Below, piece after piece: positions 20,790 to 30,227 of a stretch of 64,000 nucleotides of DNA (the first letter of the stretch is position 1; the number at the start of each line of letters is the position of its first letter). Both the position numbers and the translations under genes were made by a program. The notes beneath the pieces are model-generated. The model was given only the letters and a program-made list of their open reading frames with translations. It was not told the origin of the DNA and did not search any database. Source of the stretch: Methanosarcina acetivorans C2A (lineage in GTDB: Archaea; Halobacteriota; Methanosarcinia; Methanosarcinales; Methanosarcinaceae); the NCBI RefSeq assembly GCF_000007345.1, contig NC_003552.1:5687493-5751492 (forward strand), in the 5' to 3' direction.

Positions 20790-21292
20790 GGGTTCCTCCC
20801 TTGATTTGTCAGGTTGACCAATTTTCAAAACTGGATAACACAATCCCTTCGCTTCACTCCCATTACAGGAGCTTCATCACTACTACGGATTGTTCCGCCC
20901 CTGTACATCGCTTCGATACTTTCCTCCTTACGGGTCCTCCGCTTGGAATTTTCTCTTACCATCGAAGTACAGGTTCCCACGTTCCACACAGAAGCCTGTG
21001 CTAAGTTCACGCCACCTTCATGCCGGCCACCATCTGGTCAGTAAACAGGTTTCTTCCAGACTTATCCCAGGTTAACGACTACCCCCTGGTTTTGATGACA
21101 TCCCTACGCTTTCGACACTTTATCAGTGGTTCATTGCGTTCGTCTCCATAGCACATACCTGACGAGGTCAAGTCTCGCCTTTTCCATAACGCTCACTACC
21201 ATGGCTTTTGACCACAGCAGCTTATGGTGGTTTGGAATCTCTACCTGTATAGCGATTCCGAGGGGCCCACCCTCATCTTCTATGCAGCATAG

Positions 21293-21577
21293 TTACACTA
21301 TGCGACATTCTGTCACACGGATTCGCTTTCGTGGCGCACAATCATCAGCAAAACGGACATAATTGACCTTGTGCTTGTTTTGATGAGATTTGTCGATTGT
21401 TCCGTCTGATCTGGAGTAAAATCTCATCGACAAGGCGTTTTCTAAGCCGTTTAAGACCATATTTCCAATTATTGGTGATATAGGCCCTCCTTGCGGTGTG
21501 CCTTTCTCGGTAGGAAACAGATGATAATTCTCAATATATCCGGCTTTTAGGAACTCTTTAAGGATTCGTTTATTCAT
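21293..21577 (-). pseudogene. Intron B RT/maturase, middle part
   Basis: Continues the RT from MNKRILKEFLKAGY through GTPQGGPISPIIGN to VRFADD, where intron C begins at 21339; the last residues of the open frame are read from intron C. It is out of frame with the 5' part: the junction GAATCCCTATGAATAAA has lost bases relative to the homologous TNVPMEK region of the intron A RT. Confidence 0.8.
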
Positions 21578-22203
21578 AGGGATTCAAGTATCCAGTTATG
21601 GTTGATTTCATCAAAACAAGCTTTAATATCACCTTCGACAATCCATTCTGGAGCAATTTTCTTGCTTAAACAGATGTGAAGGTAAGCGTAAGCATCTTTC
21701 GTTGAGCGATAAGGTTTAATCCCAAATGAGGTCTTGTCGCCTGTAGCAGATTCGATTGGTCCTAACATCAGAGAATGTAGAGTTTGTATTGCTCTGTCAT
21801 ACATAGTTGGTATGCTAAGAGGCCGTAGTTTGCCGTTCTTCTTTCGAATGTACTTCCGTGTTAATGGTTTCGCACGGTAGCCTTTGTTCGTTAGTTGTAG
21901 GGCAGAACGCATCTTATCTGCTGACGATGACCATATAATTCCATCAATTCCGGGAGTGCGACTTCCCTTGTTAGTGGTTACTTTACGAATTGAAAGTAAT
22001 TTGGCATAAAAGGACCGGGTCAGAAGACGGGAGAGTTTGTTCACAGTTTTCCATTTTCCGTTATTTGCTGCACTTGCAATTCGAGACTGAAGGTTATTAA
22101 CAACTTCTTTAACTCTTTTCCAATCAATGCTTTTCCATTGTTGGGTGAGTTCTTTGTCTGTAAGGTCCGTAACCGAAGTTATCTCTGGTTCTCTTACATT
22201 CAT
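21574..22203 (-). pseudogene. Intron B RT/maturase, N-terminal part
   Basis: 210 codons covering the N-terminal extension (SIDWKRVKEVVNNLQSRI) and RT motifs 0-3 (GTPGIDG, PLSIPTMYDRAIQTL, EGDIKACFDEINH), ending ESL-stop where a frameshift occurs. The next part starts four bases upstream of this stop in another frame. With two lesions, intron B cannot make its own maturase. Confidence 0.8.
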
Positions 22204-22758
22204 AATTAAACAATCCCTATTGCTTTCGTGACCAATGGCAAGTGGGCATGCTTTCGCATTGAGGTAAGAGTTTTTTTCCCCCCTCTATATTCCCCATTAC
22301 AGGGAATCTTTAGCTTTTTGCCATTTCCTCTGCCACCTGTAGTGTCGGTTCTTCTCACGAAGTTCCTACCTCATTGAGGACCACAAATGGTTTACCGAGT
22401 TCTACACACTGGATAATTGCTGAACACTTAGGAGGATCCTATAGGCCGGAAACCCATTCGTCCATTCGTTATGACACGGAATCGGATTGTCATAACCGGG
22501 TTTCGATGCCATTTGGCTCATGCGTGATTCAACCTGCTTTCGCATGTTACAAGTCACGACCCCTGTGAATCTTCACCTTTCGGTTCTCCATATGTCCATT
22601 TTCCTAGTGGTTTGAAACTGTCAGGTTCAGTTTTACACCTCATTGTCCTCTGAGCTTTGCACAAATCCGTTGCCGGGGATGCACATCAGAGTAGGGACAT
22701 TCTGAATGGATAGAATGGCGATTGTACCGCAATCCAGAGTATAACTTTCTCGTCGCAC
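22204..22758 (-). ncRNA. Intron B 5' ribozyme region (domains I-III)
   Basis: 555 nt from GTGCGACG to the RT start, homologous over long blocks to the intron A 5' region (for example GCGAAAGCAGGTTGA, AGCAATTATCC/TTATTCG context and GGCAGAGGA). Non-coding, structured RNA. Confidence 0.7.
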
Positions 22759-23508
22759 GATCCCATCTTGTGGCGTACCTGCTTTGGTTGGATTCAGATG
22801 ACGTTTGTAGATAAAACCTGCTTTGAGAAATTGAGTTAGTATTGACTTTTCCATCGGAACGTTAGTCAGCAACCACTGATGATTTATATTATCGAAACAT
22901 CCATTAATATCGCCTTCCAAGATCCGTTGAGCTGAATTTTTCCTGCTTAGACATAGAAATATTTGCTGACAAGCATCCTTAGTGCTTCGATGTCTTCCGA
23001 ATCCAAAAGACCTCATATCAGACATATTTTCAGCTATGGGTTCAAGAGCTAAGGAGTATAAGGACTGTACAGCTCTGTCATACATTGTTGGGATACCTAA
23101 AGGGCGTTTCTTCTTCTTACCAGGTTTATTAATGAAGACTCTTTTGAGGGGTTTTGCTTTGTATCTTTTACCAGTGAGACTAAGGACAGCCTTTATTTTG
23201 GAGGTAGGGGTTAACCATCTCTCACCGTCAATTCCAGGGGTCCTTTTTCCCTTGTTTTGAGTGACCCTTCTTACTACTAAAAGTTTGGCGGAATAAGAAT
23301 GAGTCAGCAAGTACTGTAATCTCTTGACGAGGTTCCATTTGTTTTGTAAGACTGCTTTTGTAATCCGGGTTTGCAGCTTATTAACACTTTTCTCTACATG
23401 GTTCCAGTTGATGGTTTTCCAGTTTTGGTAGAGTTGAAAGTCTGTAAGTTTCTTATCCTGAGAGGATATCGTTGAATTACTTACATTCAGAAGTTTGCCT
23501 CCTTTCAT
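22759..23508 (-). pseudogene. Intron A RT/maturase, 5' fragment
   Basis: An RT fragment running from the N-terminal segment (NWKTINWNHVEKSVNKLQTRI) through GTPGIDGERW, RPLGIPTMYDRAVQSL and EGDINGCFDNINH to GTPQDG, where intron B begins. The second glycine of the usual GTPQGG is Asp. There is no YADD, thumb or maturase part anywhere in the window. The frame is open from 23538; the homologous position to the intron B start codon is CTG here. Non-functional. Confidence 0.82.
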
Positions 23509-23561
23509 ACAATAGAACACCAATAGGCAAGTCTGCACCCTTTAAAGTCAGGGCAAAGTTA

Positions 23562-23771
23562 GAACCCCTATCATGCGTCTTCGGTTAAGTGAGGAATCAT
23601 GATAAATTGCCTCCATTTTCGTAACAGTTCTCAAAAACTGTATCCCATTGAGAGTTGGAACTAGGTATCGATTTCATGTAAAAAGGACAAAATTTAAGGC
23701 GACTTTTGGTGCAAAATCGATATCCTTCAGGCAAGAAAATTCCTTAACCGATGACCAATGGAACCCCTATC
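23562..23771. mobile_element. MITE-like element with 11-bp target duplication
   Basis: The 188-bp element 23573-23760 is bounded by direct repeats GAACCCCTATC (23562-23572 and 23761-23771). Its ends are inverted repeats of 17 bp with about 14 matches, sharing TCGGTTAAG. No ORF; it depends on a transposase elsewhere. It interrupts the ribozyme region of intron A. A second, inverted copy is at 17560-17747. Confidence 0.85.
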
Positions 23772-24399
23772 CATTCCATTGAAGAATGGCTTTCGCTTTT
23801 TGCCTAGATCCTCTGCCCTCTATGCAATTAATTCCCTTCACAGGGTTTCTACCTTTTTTTTTGGAGAGGAGCATATAGAGTTTACCAAGTTCTATACCAC
23901 GAATAATGTGAGTACCTTAGAAGCCATCTATAAACCGAGAATCATTTGTCCATTTGCTATAATGTCCGCAGACCCGTTATAGTCTGATTCTGCACCTTTT
24001 GGTTTAAGCGTGTCAACCTGCTTTCGCTTATTCGACTTCACGATTTTTACGATGGTTCACTTTACGTTCTTCATAGCATTCTTATCCTAACCAATTATCA
24101 AAGTCAGGCTCCTTGATTTCTTGATATTGTCTTGTAAGCTTCACACACAAACGTTACCATTTATGCACGTCACAATAGGATTACCTCAAATGGAAAAGGT
24201 AACGTAGTGGCGCAATTCATAGTATAGCTTCTTGTCGCACCTGCGGAAAGTCAGTAGCATAAATGATTCATAGGAAACTTGTGTGTAAAAGCCTTTCAAG
24301 CATAAACCTTTTTACAAGGCGCTGAAGAAAAAAGAAGCTTGAACTTGTTTGATTTCATATAATGCTTAAAAAAGAAAGAATAGGATTTGCGATAAATCT

Positions 24400-24927
24400 T
24401 TATTTTTTATTGTTCGATATCAAACGAACAGAGTCCCTTGTATTAAATAGATAGCTTGGAGGGTTTTCCAGAAGATCTCCAGCTTCAATCCTAAGGTATA
24501 AGCCTTCTTCATCGACATGATTCCCAAAAAGCGGCAAAAGATCCTTAGTCCTGATTTTCAATAAATAGCCTGCTCCTGTGAAGCTGTCACCGCTTGGGCA
24601 GGAATTTAAGACCAAACCATCGGCAACATATTCATACCTTTTAGGAGAAACTGTAATTGGCCCTTCAACTACTGAACCATCACTAGTTTCCAGCAAAAGA
24701 ATAACAGAGCCAAACACATAATCGACAGGATAGCCTTCAACATCATCCTCGTCATAAGTATGTTCATTGGTTCCAATACCTATCGTCACTATTCCGTTAT
24801 TATCCACGTTTATCGAATTAGGACAGGAATAAGGCTTAATATCCATACAACCCAAAGCAGTCGGTGCACAAGCAAATAAAAAAATTAGCCCACATAATAA
24901 TGCTAGAAATAATTTAACTCCTTTTAT
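24400..24927 (-). CDS. Small secreted protein with DIKPxSCPNxI motif; start codon reads ATA
   Basis: About 175 residues. A clear signal peptide (KGVKLFLALLCGLIFLFACA) precedes the mature part. DIKPYSCPNSINVDNNGIVTIGI matches the DIKPxSCPNPxNxxSxGVxPVAI motif found repeatedly in secreted archaeal and bacterial surface proteins. AAGGAGGT (complement of 24935-24942) lies 7 nt before an ATA codon at the place where ATG is expected; the only canonical in-frame alternative is a TTG at 24957, upstream of the binding site. So the gene either uses a rare start or has a mutated one. Single gene beside the intron cluster. Confidence 0.6.
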   Translation of the reverse strand: MKGVKLFLALLCGLIFLFACAPTALGCMDIKPYSCPNSINVDNNGIVTIGIGTNEHTYDEDDVEGYPVDYVFGSVILLLETSDGSVVEGPITVSPKRYEYVADGLVLNSCPSGDSFTGAGYLLKIRTKDLLPLFGNHVDEEGLYLRIEAGDLLENPPSYLFNTRDSVRLISNNKK

Positions 24928-24942
24928 AGTCTCTACCTCCTT

Positions 24943-25375
24943 AAACGAAAAGAACAAAAATCAGACGCCCTATTTCGAGAGTTTGAAATTAATGCTCATG
25001 AGCCTTATTAAATTTTTGGAATATATTCTTTTTCTTTTTATAAGAAGATGAGCATATTACTCATTAAAGAGTTTAAGGAAGCAAAAGCTTCTCAAAAATG
25101 TAGCAGTAAAAAGCCATTCAAATTCCTCGGAATAGCGTCGAAAGATCAATTTGACTATTCCGAAATACTTTCAGGAAAAACTAAGCAGAAAGCTTAAAAC
25201 ATCTGGCAAATGTGAACATCGGAAACGATATAAAGAGTCGAGAAAGTTTTCATCAATATTGACACAAAGTAAAAGATGCGAGAAATAAAAATTAGAGTTT
25301 AAGTAATGATCTAAAATAGAGATAAAAGTCTTAAGGCTACATATAAGTCGCCTCATAAAAAGCTTATCTTAAAAC
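24943..25375. other. Spacer without recognised gene
   Basis: AT-rich; short open frames only, none with a binding site. The stretch lies between two minus-strand genes and may contain the promoter of the secreted-protein gene and the 3' end of the glcDF transcript. Confidence 0.5.
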
Positions 25376-26527
25376 TCATTCCATTGCCATTGCCACAAGC
25401 TCTACAATATCGATTATCTCGATGTTTCCGCCTGCATCCCTGAGGTTCCTCACGCAGAGGGGGCAGGAGGTTACGATATAGTCCACGCCTTCGGGTACGT
25501 CTTCGAGTCTGTTTCGGGCAAGTTCAAGGGAGATGTCGGGGTATCCGATCCTGACTCCGCCCCCACCGCCGCAGCAACGGGAGTTTTCTTTGATATTTTT
25601 CATCTCTTTGAGGGTGCAGATAGCCTGAATAACTTTTCTTGGGGCGTCATAGACCTTGTTGTGCCTGCCCAGATGACAGGGGTCATGGTAGGTGACCGTC
25701 AGGTCAAGGTGCTTGAGGTTTAACTCTTCAAGGTGCTCGGCAAGAAACTCGGGGAGGCTGATGACCCTGAGCTCTTTGGGGTAGTTGTTTTTGAGGGTAG
25801 TGTAACAGCCGGCACAGCCCGTGATGACGGTGTGGGCTCCCATTTTCCGGATCTGCTCAAGGTTGTGCTCCATGATCTTTTCCGCATCTTCCCGGAAACC
25901 CGTACGAAGGAGGGGAGAAGCACAGCACTGCTCGTCCGGCAGGAGGGTTACCCCAAAGCGCTGCAGAACCCCGAATGTCTTTTTTGCAAATTCCGGATAG
26001 CGATAAGAGTCAAAACAACCTACAAAGTAGACATAATCGGATTTCGCCGGGAGTTCTGCACGTTCCGAATCGGAAAGCCAGTGTAATCGGCTTCTTGTTT
26101 CCCCGAAGGAGTTGCCACTGGTCATAACTGCAGCTTTCAGCTTTTCCTGGGCTTCGGTTGTCACCCCGCATTTTACCAGCTGGGCGCGGGCAGCTTCCAC
26201 CACTTCAGGAGGATTTGCTCCGGCAGGGCATTTGGCAGCGCAGATCCCGCAGGTTGTGCAGGAAGCAAGGCTTGGGAGGACATCTTCGGAGGGGGGTCTT
26301 CCTTCAAGCAGGCTCTTAATGATAAGCATTCTTCCGCGTGTATTTGCAGACTCCCAGCCGACCACATCAAAGACCGGGCAGACTGAGCGGCAGGTTCCGC
26401 ACTGCACGCATTTATAAACTGAACGGCTGTCAACTTCAAAGGAGTACTTTTTGCTGTTTTTCTCGCCTATTTCCTTTCCATTCAATTCTTCTGGTCTTCC
26501 GGTTCCCTTTTTCCCTTCGTTTTTCAT
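25376..26527 (-). CDS. glcF: Iron-sulfur subunit of a GlcF/HdrD-like oxidoreductase
   Basis: 383 residues from ATG 26527; a GTG at 26536 overlapping the upstream stop (GTGA) is equally possible. Two 4Fe-4S ferredoxin motifs, C40-x2-C43-x2-C46-x3-C50 and C90-x2-C93-x2-C96-x3-C100, are followed by two CCG domains (YFVGCFDSYRY ... DEQCCASPLL and SRCCGGGGGVRIG ... TSCPLCVRNL). This is the layout of glycolate oxidase GlcF, lactate oxidation proteins and HdrD. It receives electrons from the flavoprotein encoded just upstream and passes them to an unknown acceptor, perhaps methanophenazine or a heterodisulfide-type partner. Confidence 0.85.
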   Translation of the reverse strand: MKNEGKKGTGRPEELNGKEIGEKNSKKYSFEVDSRSVYKCVQCGTCRSVCPVFDVVGWESANTRGRMLIIKSLLEGRPPSEDVLPSLASCTTCGICAAKCPAGANPPEVVEAARAQLVKCGVTTEAQEKLKAAVMTSGNSFGETRSRLHWLSDSERAELPAKSDYVYFVGCFDSYRYPEFAKKTFGVLQRFGVTLLPDEQCCASPLLRTGFREDAEKIMEHNLEQIRKMGAHTVITGCAGCYTTLKNNYPKELRVISLPEFLAEHLEELNLKHLDLTVTYHDPCHLGRHNKVYDAPRKVIQAICTLKEMKNIKENSRCCGGGGGVRIGYPDISLELARNRLEDVPEGVDYIVTSCPLCVRNLRDAGGNIEIIDIVELVAMAME

Positions 26528-26532
26528 GATTC

Positions 26533-27903
26533 TCACAGCCCCAACTTGCCCGGGTTCAGGATACCCTTCGGGTCAAGGGCTTTTTTGATCGCACGCATTA
26601 CTTCAAGAGCAGGACCCCACTGGGCTTCCATGTACTCAGCCCTGGCTGCGCCCACGCCGTGTTCGGAACTGACCGTGCCTCCAAGCTCGATTGCAGTCCT
26701 GTGGACCAGATCGGCAGCCTGTTTCAGGCGGTCCCACTCGTCCTTGTTCAGGACGTCAATGAAAAGAGCAAGATGCAGGTTTCCGTCTCCGATGTGCCCG
26801 TACTTCATGGCAGGGAGATTGAATTTTTCAGAAATTTCCTGTGCCTTCCTGAGGAGTTCTGGGATTTTCTTTATAGGGACTCCCACATCTTCACCCACAT
26901 AAATCCTGGTTTTAGTGGGATCAAGGCGGGAAACAGCAGCTCCTACAAGCTTTCTGGCTGCCCAGATATCTGCCATTTCTTTTTCACTTTCTGCAAGCTT
27001 TATGGAGAGAGAAAGGGGAGAACAGACCTCTATTATCTGCTCTGCAGCCTCATGCGCGGAATTTTCAGTCCCGTCGACCTCGAAAAGGATTACATCACCT
27101 TCAGAGGGGAACACAAGTTTCGGATCGTAGCGTTTAAGCACCTGCAGGGAGACCCGGTCAAGGATCTCGCAGGCTGAAGGGATGACCCCGTTTGAGAAGG
27201 TTTTTACAACTGCCTGCCCCGCAATCTCTGCACTTTTAAAGGAAGCGAGCACAAGTTTTCTGGTTTTCGGGAGAGGGACAATCTTCAGGCTGGCTCTGGT
27301 GACGATTCCGAGCGTGCCTTCGGAGCCTATGATAAGCTGGGTCAGGTCGTAGCCTGCAGCTGATTTCAACATTTTCGAGCCTGTATGGATGACAGTTCCG
27401 TCCGCAAGCACCACTTCCAGATCGCGGACATAATTTCTGGTTGTACCGTATTTAACACAGCGCATCCCGCTGGCATTATAAGCAATCATGCCTCCGATAG
27501 TGCACATGGCAGAACTGCCAGGGTTAGGAGGGAAGAAAAAGCCGTAAGGCTTTAAAGCTTCGTTAAGGGCGTCCTGGATTATCCCGGGCTCCACGACTAC
27601 CTGGATATTGTCAATGTCAACTTCAAGAATCCTGTTCATTCCCGACATGTCAAGCACAATACCCCCGCTAACAGGGACAGCACCCCCGGCAAGGCCGGTG
27701 CCTGCGCCCCTTGCAGTCAAAGGTATTTCATTTTCGTAAGCAAGCCTGACAATACGGCTGACCTCATCGGTGCTTTTAGGGCGTACCACGTAATCAGGCA
27801 TCCCTTTGACCTGGGATGCGTCAGAAGAATAACAATAAAGTTCTGAAGGCGAGACCGAGAGCCGTCCGCCAACGATTTTTCGAAGCTCTTCAGTTATATC
27901 CAT
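26533..27903 (-). CDS. glcD: FAD-linked oxidase, GlcD/D-lactate dehydrogenase type
   Basis: 456 residues from ATG 27903, chosen because GAGGT lies 6 nt upstream and because the 47 codons before it have no family character. The PP-loop FAD domain has ARGAGTGLAGGAVP (about residues 60-75) and GSEGTLGIVTRASL; the cap domain ends with KYGHIGDGNLHLALF and SSEHGVGAARAEY, where the histidines of 2-hydroxyacid oxidases lie. It probably oxidises D-lactate or glycolate. Forms a two-gene operon with the iron-sulfur subunit. Confidence 0.87.
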   Translation of the reverse strand: MDITEELRKIVGGRLSVSPSELYCYSSDASQVKGMPDYVVRPKSTDEVSRIVRLAYENEIPLTARGAGTGLAGGAVPVSGGIVLDMSGMNRILEVDIDNIQVVVEPGIIQDALNEALKPYGFFFPPNPGSSAMCTIGGMIAYNASGMRCVKYGTTRNYVRDLEVVLADGTVIHTGSKMLKSAAGYDLTQLIIGSEGTLGIVTRASLKIVPLPKTRKLVLASFKSAEIAGQAVVKTFSNGVIPSACEILDRVSLQVLKRYDPKLVFPSEGDVILFEVDGTENSAHEAAEQIIEVCSPLSLSIKLAESEKEMADIWAARKLVGAAVSRLDPTKTRIYVGEDVGVPIKKIPELLRKAQEISEKFNLPAMKYGHIGDGNLHLALFIDVLNKDEWDRLKQAADLVHRTAIELGGTVSSEHGVGAARAEYMEAQWGPALEVMRAIKKALDPKGILNPGKLGL

Positions 27904-28146
27904 TATAGACCTCAAATCTGGGATTAGGATGTGAAAAATAGAAAGTTCTGTCCGGGCTGGACAGAGGTGAGAGATAATTTGCAGCAGATAATCAATATTA
28001 ATAATATATAAGAATATACCATCCTCCTTCCTCCTGAGATCCATTTAAAAACCAGAAGAGAACTTACAGGCTTTTCAGAAAATACAGGCTTTTCAGAAAA
28101 AGCGCAGGGCAAACCTTTACATCCTGATAGACATAAGAGGACAAAC
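27904..28146. promoter_or_regulatory. Divergent promoter region glcD / arcS
   Basis: The minus strand has a TATA-like CTTATATATT (near 27997-28006) about 95 bp before the glcD start, and the leader holds a 6-bp hairpin CTGTCC / GGACAG. On the arcS side, ACAGGCTTTTCAGAAAA is repeated twice at about 28067-28099. The binding site GAGGAC precedes the arcS ATG. Confidence 0.5.
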
Positions 28147-30024
28147 ATGACACAATACTTTGAAATAGAAAACAGAGATGGAGCAGCACGTATAGGAAAA
28201 CTCCTGCTCTTTCCCGAAATTCGCACTCCCTGTGCCCTGCATACGGCAGCACTCGGAGACCTTGAAAACCCGGGACCCATTGTTGATGCAGGCAGCCTCT
28301 GGATTGCTGACCAGAAAGAACTCGAAGCACGCATAAAGGAAATCCGTGAAAAAACCGGAAAGGGAACTCTCATTATTCTTCCTCATCAGACTTACCCCCC
28401 TGCCGTTCCAGCCGAATCAACCGGGAAAGTAGAAGCATTTACTGCAACCGGTGATGAAAATGCAGAAGCTGAAGGGCCCACAGGTTCTCTTCTCAGGGCA
28501 GAAGGCGAGGTTCGGAAGAGCGACCTTTACATAATGGAAGGGGCGGGGACTCTGGAAAATAACGCCCGGAGGTTTCTGGAAACCTTGATTGACCTGAAAA
28601 ACCGCATTCCTCCGGATACTGCTCTCTATGCCCCAAAGCTTGCCCTTCCTGAAAATGCAGCAATGCTTGCCTATGTCGGGATCGATGTTATGGACGATAC
28701 AAGGGCAGAAATTGCAGCCTATTCTGACATCTACCTTACAGCTGCAGGCAGTTTTTATCTTGACTCCCTTGTAGAGTTTCCCTGCAGGTGCAGGGTATGT
28801 GCCGCCACCACACCCGCAGAGCTTCGAGCTCTCCCTAAAGCCGATAGGGTAGAGCTTCTTTCAGCCCATAACAGAGACGCCCTTGATGCCGAACTTGCTC
28901 TTGTCCGGGAAAAAATCAGGACAGGCAATCTACGGGAGTATGTGGAAGGGCAGTGCAGGGTCAGACCCTGGCTTACAGCCTTGCTGCGTCTTGGAGACTT
29001 TGAATATTCCTATATTGAAGAAAAAGTGCCTGCTTTCCGGCAAAGCCAGCTCCTTGCAGATACCTCCGAAGCCCTTTCAAGGATCGAAGTGGTCAGGTTT
29101 GCACGACGTATACAGGAAAGGTATGCACCTCCTGACCTTGATGTCCTCCTGCTCCTGCCCTGTGCAGCCAGAAAGCCCTATTCGACTTCCCAGTCCCACC
29201 AGAAGTTCATCCTTGCCCTTGGCAAGTACCGGAAGTTTGTCCATGAGGTGATCATAACCTCCCCCCTGGGGATTGTGCCCAGAGAACTCGAACTGACCTA
29301 TCCGGCAGCTCATTACGATACTGCGGTTACGGGGCACTGGGACGAAGAAGAAAAAGCCTGGGTTTCCGGCTGCCTTGAAAGCTATCTCTCAAAACACATG
29401 TATAAGGCAGTGGTTGCCCATGTGGAAGGGGCATATAGGGAGATTTGTGAAAGAGTAGCTGAAAAGCTGGGAATTGACGTAGTCTATACTGCAGGAGAAA
29501 GCTTAGCGTCCTACGAGTCTCTTACGAACCTGAAAAACACTGTTGAAGCTATCTGCACCTCCAAGGATTTCAGCAGGAAAAGCCAGAATGCCGAAAAAGA
29601 GAAGAAGAATTTCATAAAGGCAGTTGCAGGCTACCAGTTCGGAGAGGGTGCAGGACATCTCTTTTCAGAAGAAGTCGGAGACCCTCTGGTTAAAGGCCGT
29701 TTTCCGAAGTACCAGCTCTTTGCCGGGAAAAAACAGCTTGCAACTTTAATCCCGCAGTACGGGATGCTTGCCCTCTCTCCCGAGGGAGCCGAACTGGTGC
29801 TAAAAAGTGAGAAATACGTGGTAAAGATTGACGACTTTGTCCCACGCGGTTCCATTCTCGCTCCCGGCGTGCTTGATGCGGGTCCCGAAATAAGACCAAA
29901 TGACGAGGTAATAGTTCTCGGGAAAAAAGCTCTTTGTGTGGGAAGAGCTATGATGAGCGGGAGAGAAATGAAAGAATCAGGCAGAGGTGTCGCAGTAGAC
30001 GTCCGGCATGTAAAAAAACTTTAA
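28147..30024 (+). CDS. arcS: Archaeosine synthase (ArcS, TgtA2-like)
   Basis: 625 residues. It is a paralogue of archaeal tRNA-guanine transglycosylase lacking the transglycosylase active site. The family signature PCAARKPYSTSQSHQKF is at 338-354 and a PUA RNA-binding domain occupies roughly the last 75 residues (KYVVKIDDFVPRGSILAPGV onward). ArcS converts preQ0 at position 15 of tRNA into archaeosine or an intermediate. The N-terminal part (GSLWIADQKELEARI) resembles a reduced TGT barrel. Divergent from glcDF; it may share a transcript with the acetyltransferase 200 bp downstream. Confidence 0.88.
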   Translation: MTQYFEIENRDGAARIGKLLLFPEIRTPCALHTAALGDLENPGPIVDAGSLWIADQKELEARIKEIREKTGKGTLIILPHQTYPPAVPAESTGKVEAFTATGDENAEAEGPTGSLLRAEGEVRKSDLYIMEGAGTLENNARRFLETLIDLKNRIPPDTALYAPKLALPENAAMLAYVGIDVMDDTRAEIAAYSDIYLTAAGSFYLDSLVEFPCRCRVCAATTPAELRALPKADRVELLSAHNRDALDAELALVREKIRTGNLREYVEGQCRVRPWLTALLRLGDFEYSYIEEKVPAFRQSQLLADTSEALSRIEVVRFARRIQERYAPPDLDVLLLLPCAARKPYSTSQSHQKFILALGKYRKFVHEVIITSPLGIVPRELELTYPAAHYDTAVTGHWDEEEKAWVSGCLESYLSKHMYKAVVAHVEGAYREICERVAEKLGIDVVYTAGESLASYESLTNLKNTVEAICTSKDFSRKSQNAEKEKKNFIKAVAGYQFGEGAGHLFSEEVGDPLVKGRFPKYQLFAGKKQLATLIPQYGMLALSPEGAELVLKSEKYVVKIDDFVPRGSILAPGVLDAGPEIRPNDEVIVLGKKALCVGRAMMSGREMKESGRGVAVDVRHVKKL

Positions 30025-30227
30025 CCTTGAAGCCTTGAAGCTGAAAACTTTAAGGCTGATTATTTAGCCTGATTTTCAGCCCGCGCAGGCGTACAACAGC
30101 GCAGAACATGCCCAGAAAATGTGTGCCTGAATAGAAAATATATAGAACAGAAAGCCGCACAGGCTTCTTCGGGAGGGTTGTTCTCTCCTCGAAGAAGTAA
30201 TAAAATGGCAGGGACATATAAGATATT

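Larger units (their letters stand above)
19465..21339 (-). mobile_element. Group II intron C, intact
   Basis: 1875 nt. The 5' end is GTGCGCC (complement of 21333-21339), and domain V is at 19505-19538 followed by a domain VI stem ending ACTCACC. It encodes one intact RT/maturase. Insertion is within the FADD catalytic motif codons of the intron B RT; excising 19465-21339 restores ADD-F-IVTANSEE, which fixes both ends to within a base or so. Confidence 0.88.
18736..22758 (-). mobile_element. Group II intron B, interrupted by intron C
   Basis: The 5' end is GTGCGACG (complement of 22751-22758). The 3' end is given by domain V (GAGCCGTATG ... GTACGGTTC, complement of 18777-18810) and a domain VI hairpin ending TATTCGAC at 18736. 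It encodes an RT/maturase in three pieces, split by a frameshift and by intron C. It sits in the RT gene of intron A directly after the codons for GTPQDG(I). The sequence after the 3' end is not the rest of that RT gene, so a deletion or rearrangement followed insertion. Confidence 0.85.
22759..24240 (-). mobile_element. Group II intron A, 5' part only
   Basis: The 5' end is GTGCGACAAG (complement of 24231-24240), preceded by the exon sequence CTGACTTTCCGCAG. The 5' ribozyme region is homologous to that of intron B but carries a 188-bp MITE insertion. The 3' half, including domains V and VI, is absent. The RT gene is cut by intron B. Confidence 0.8.
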
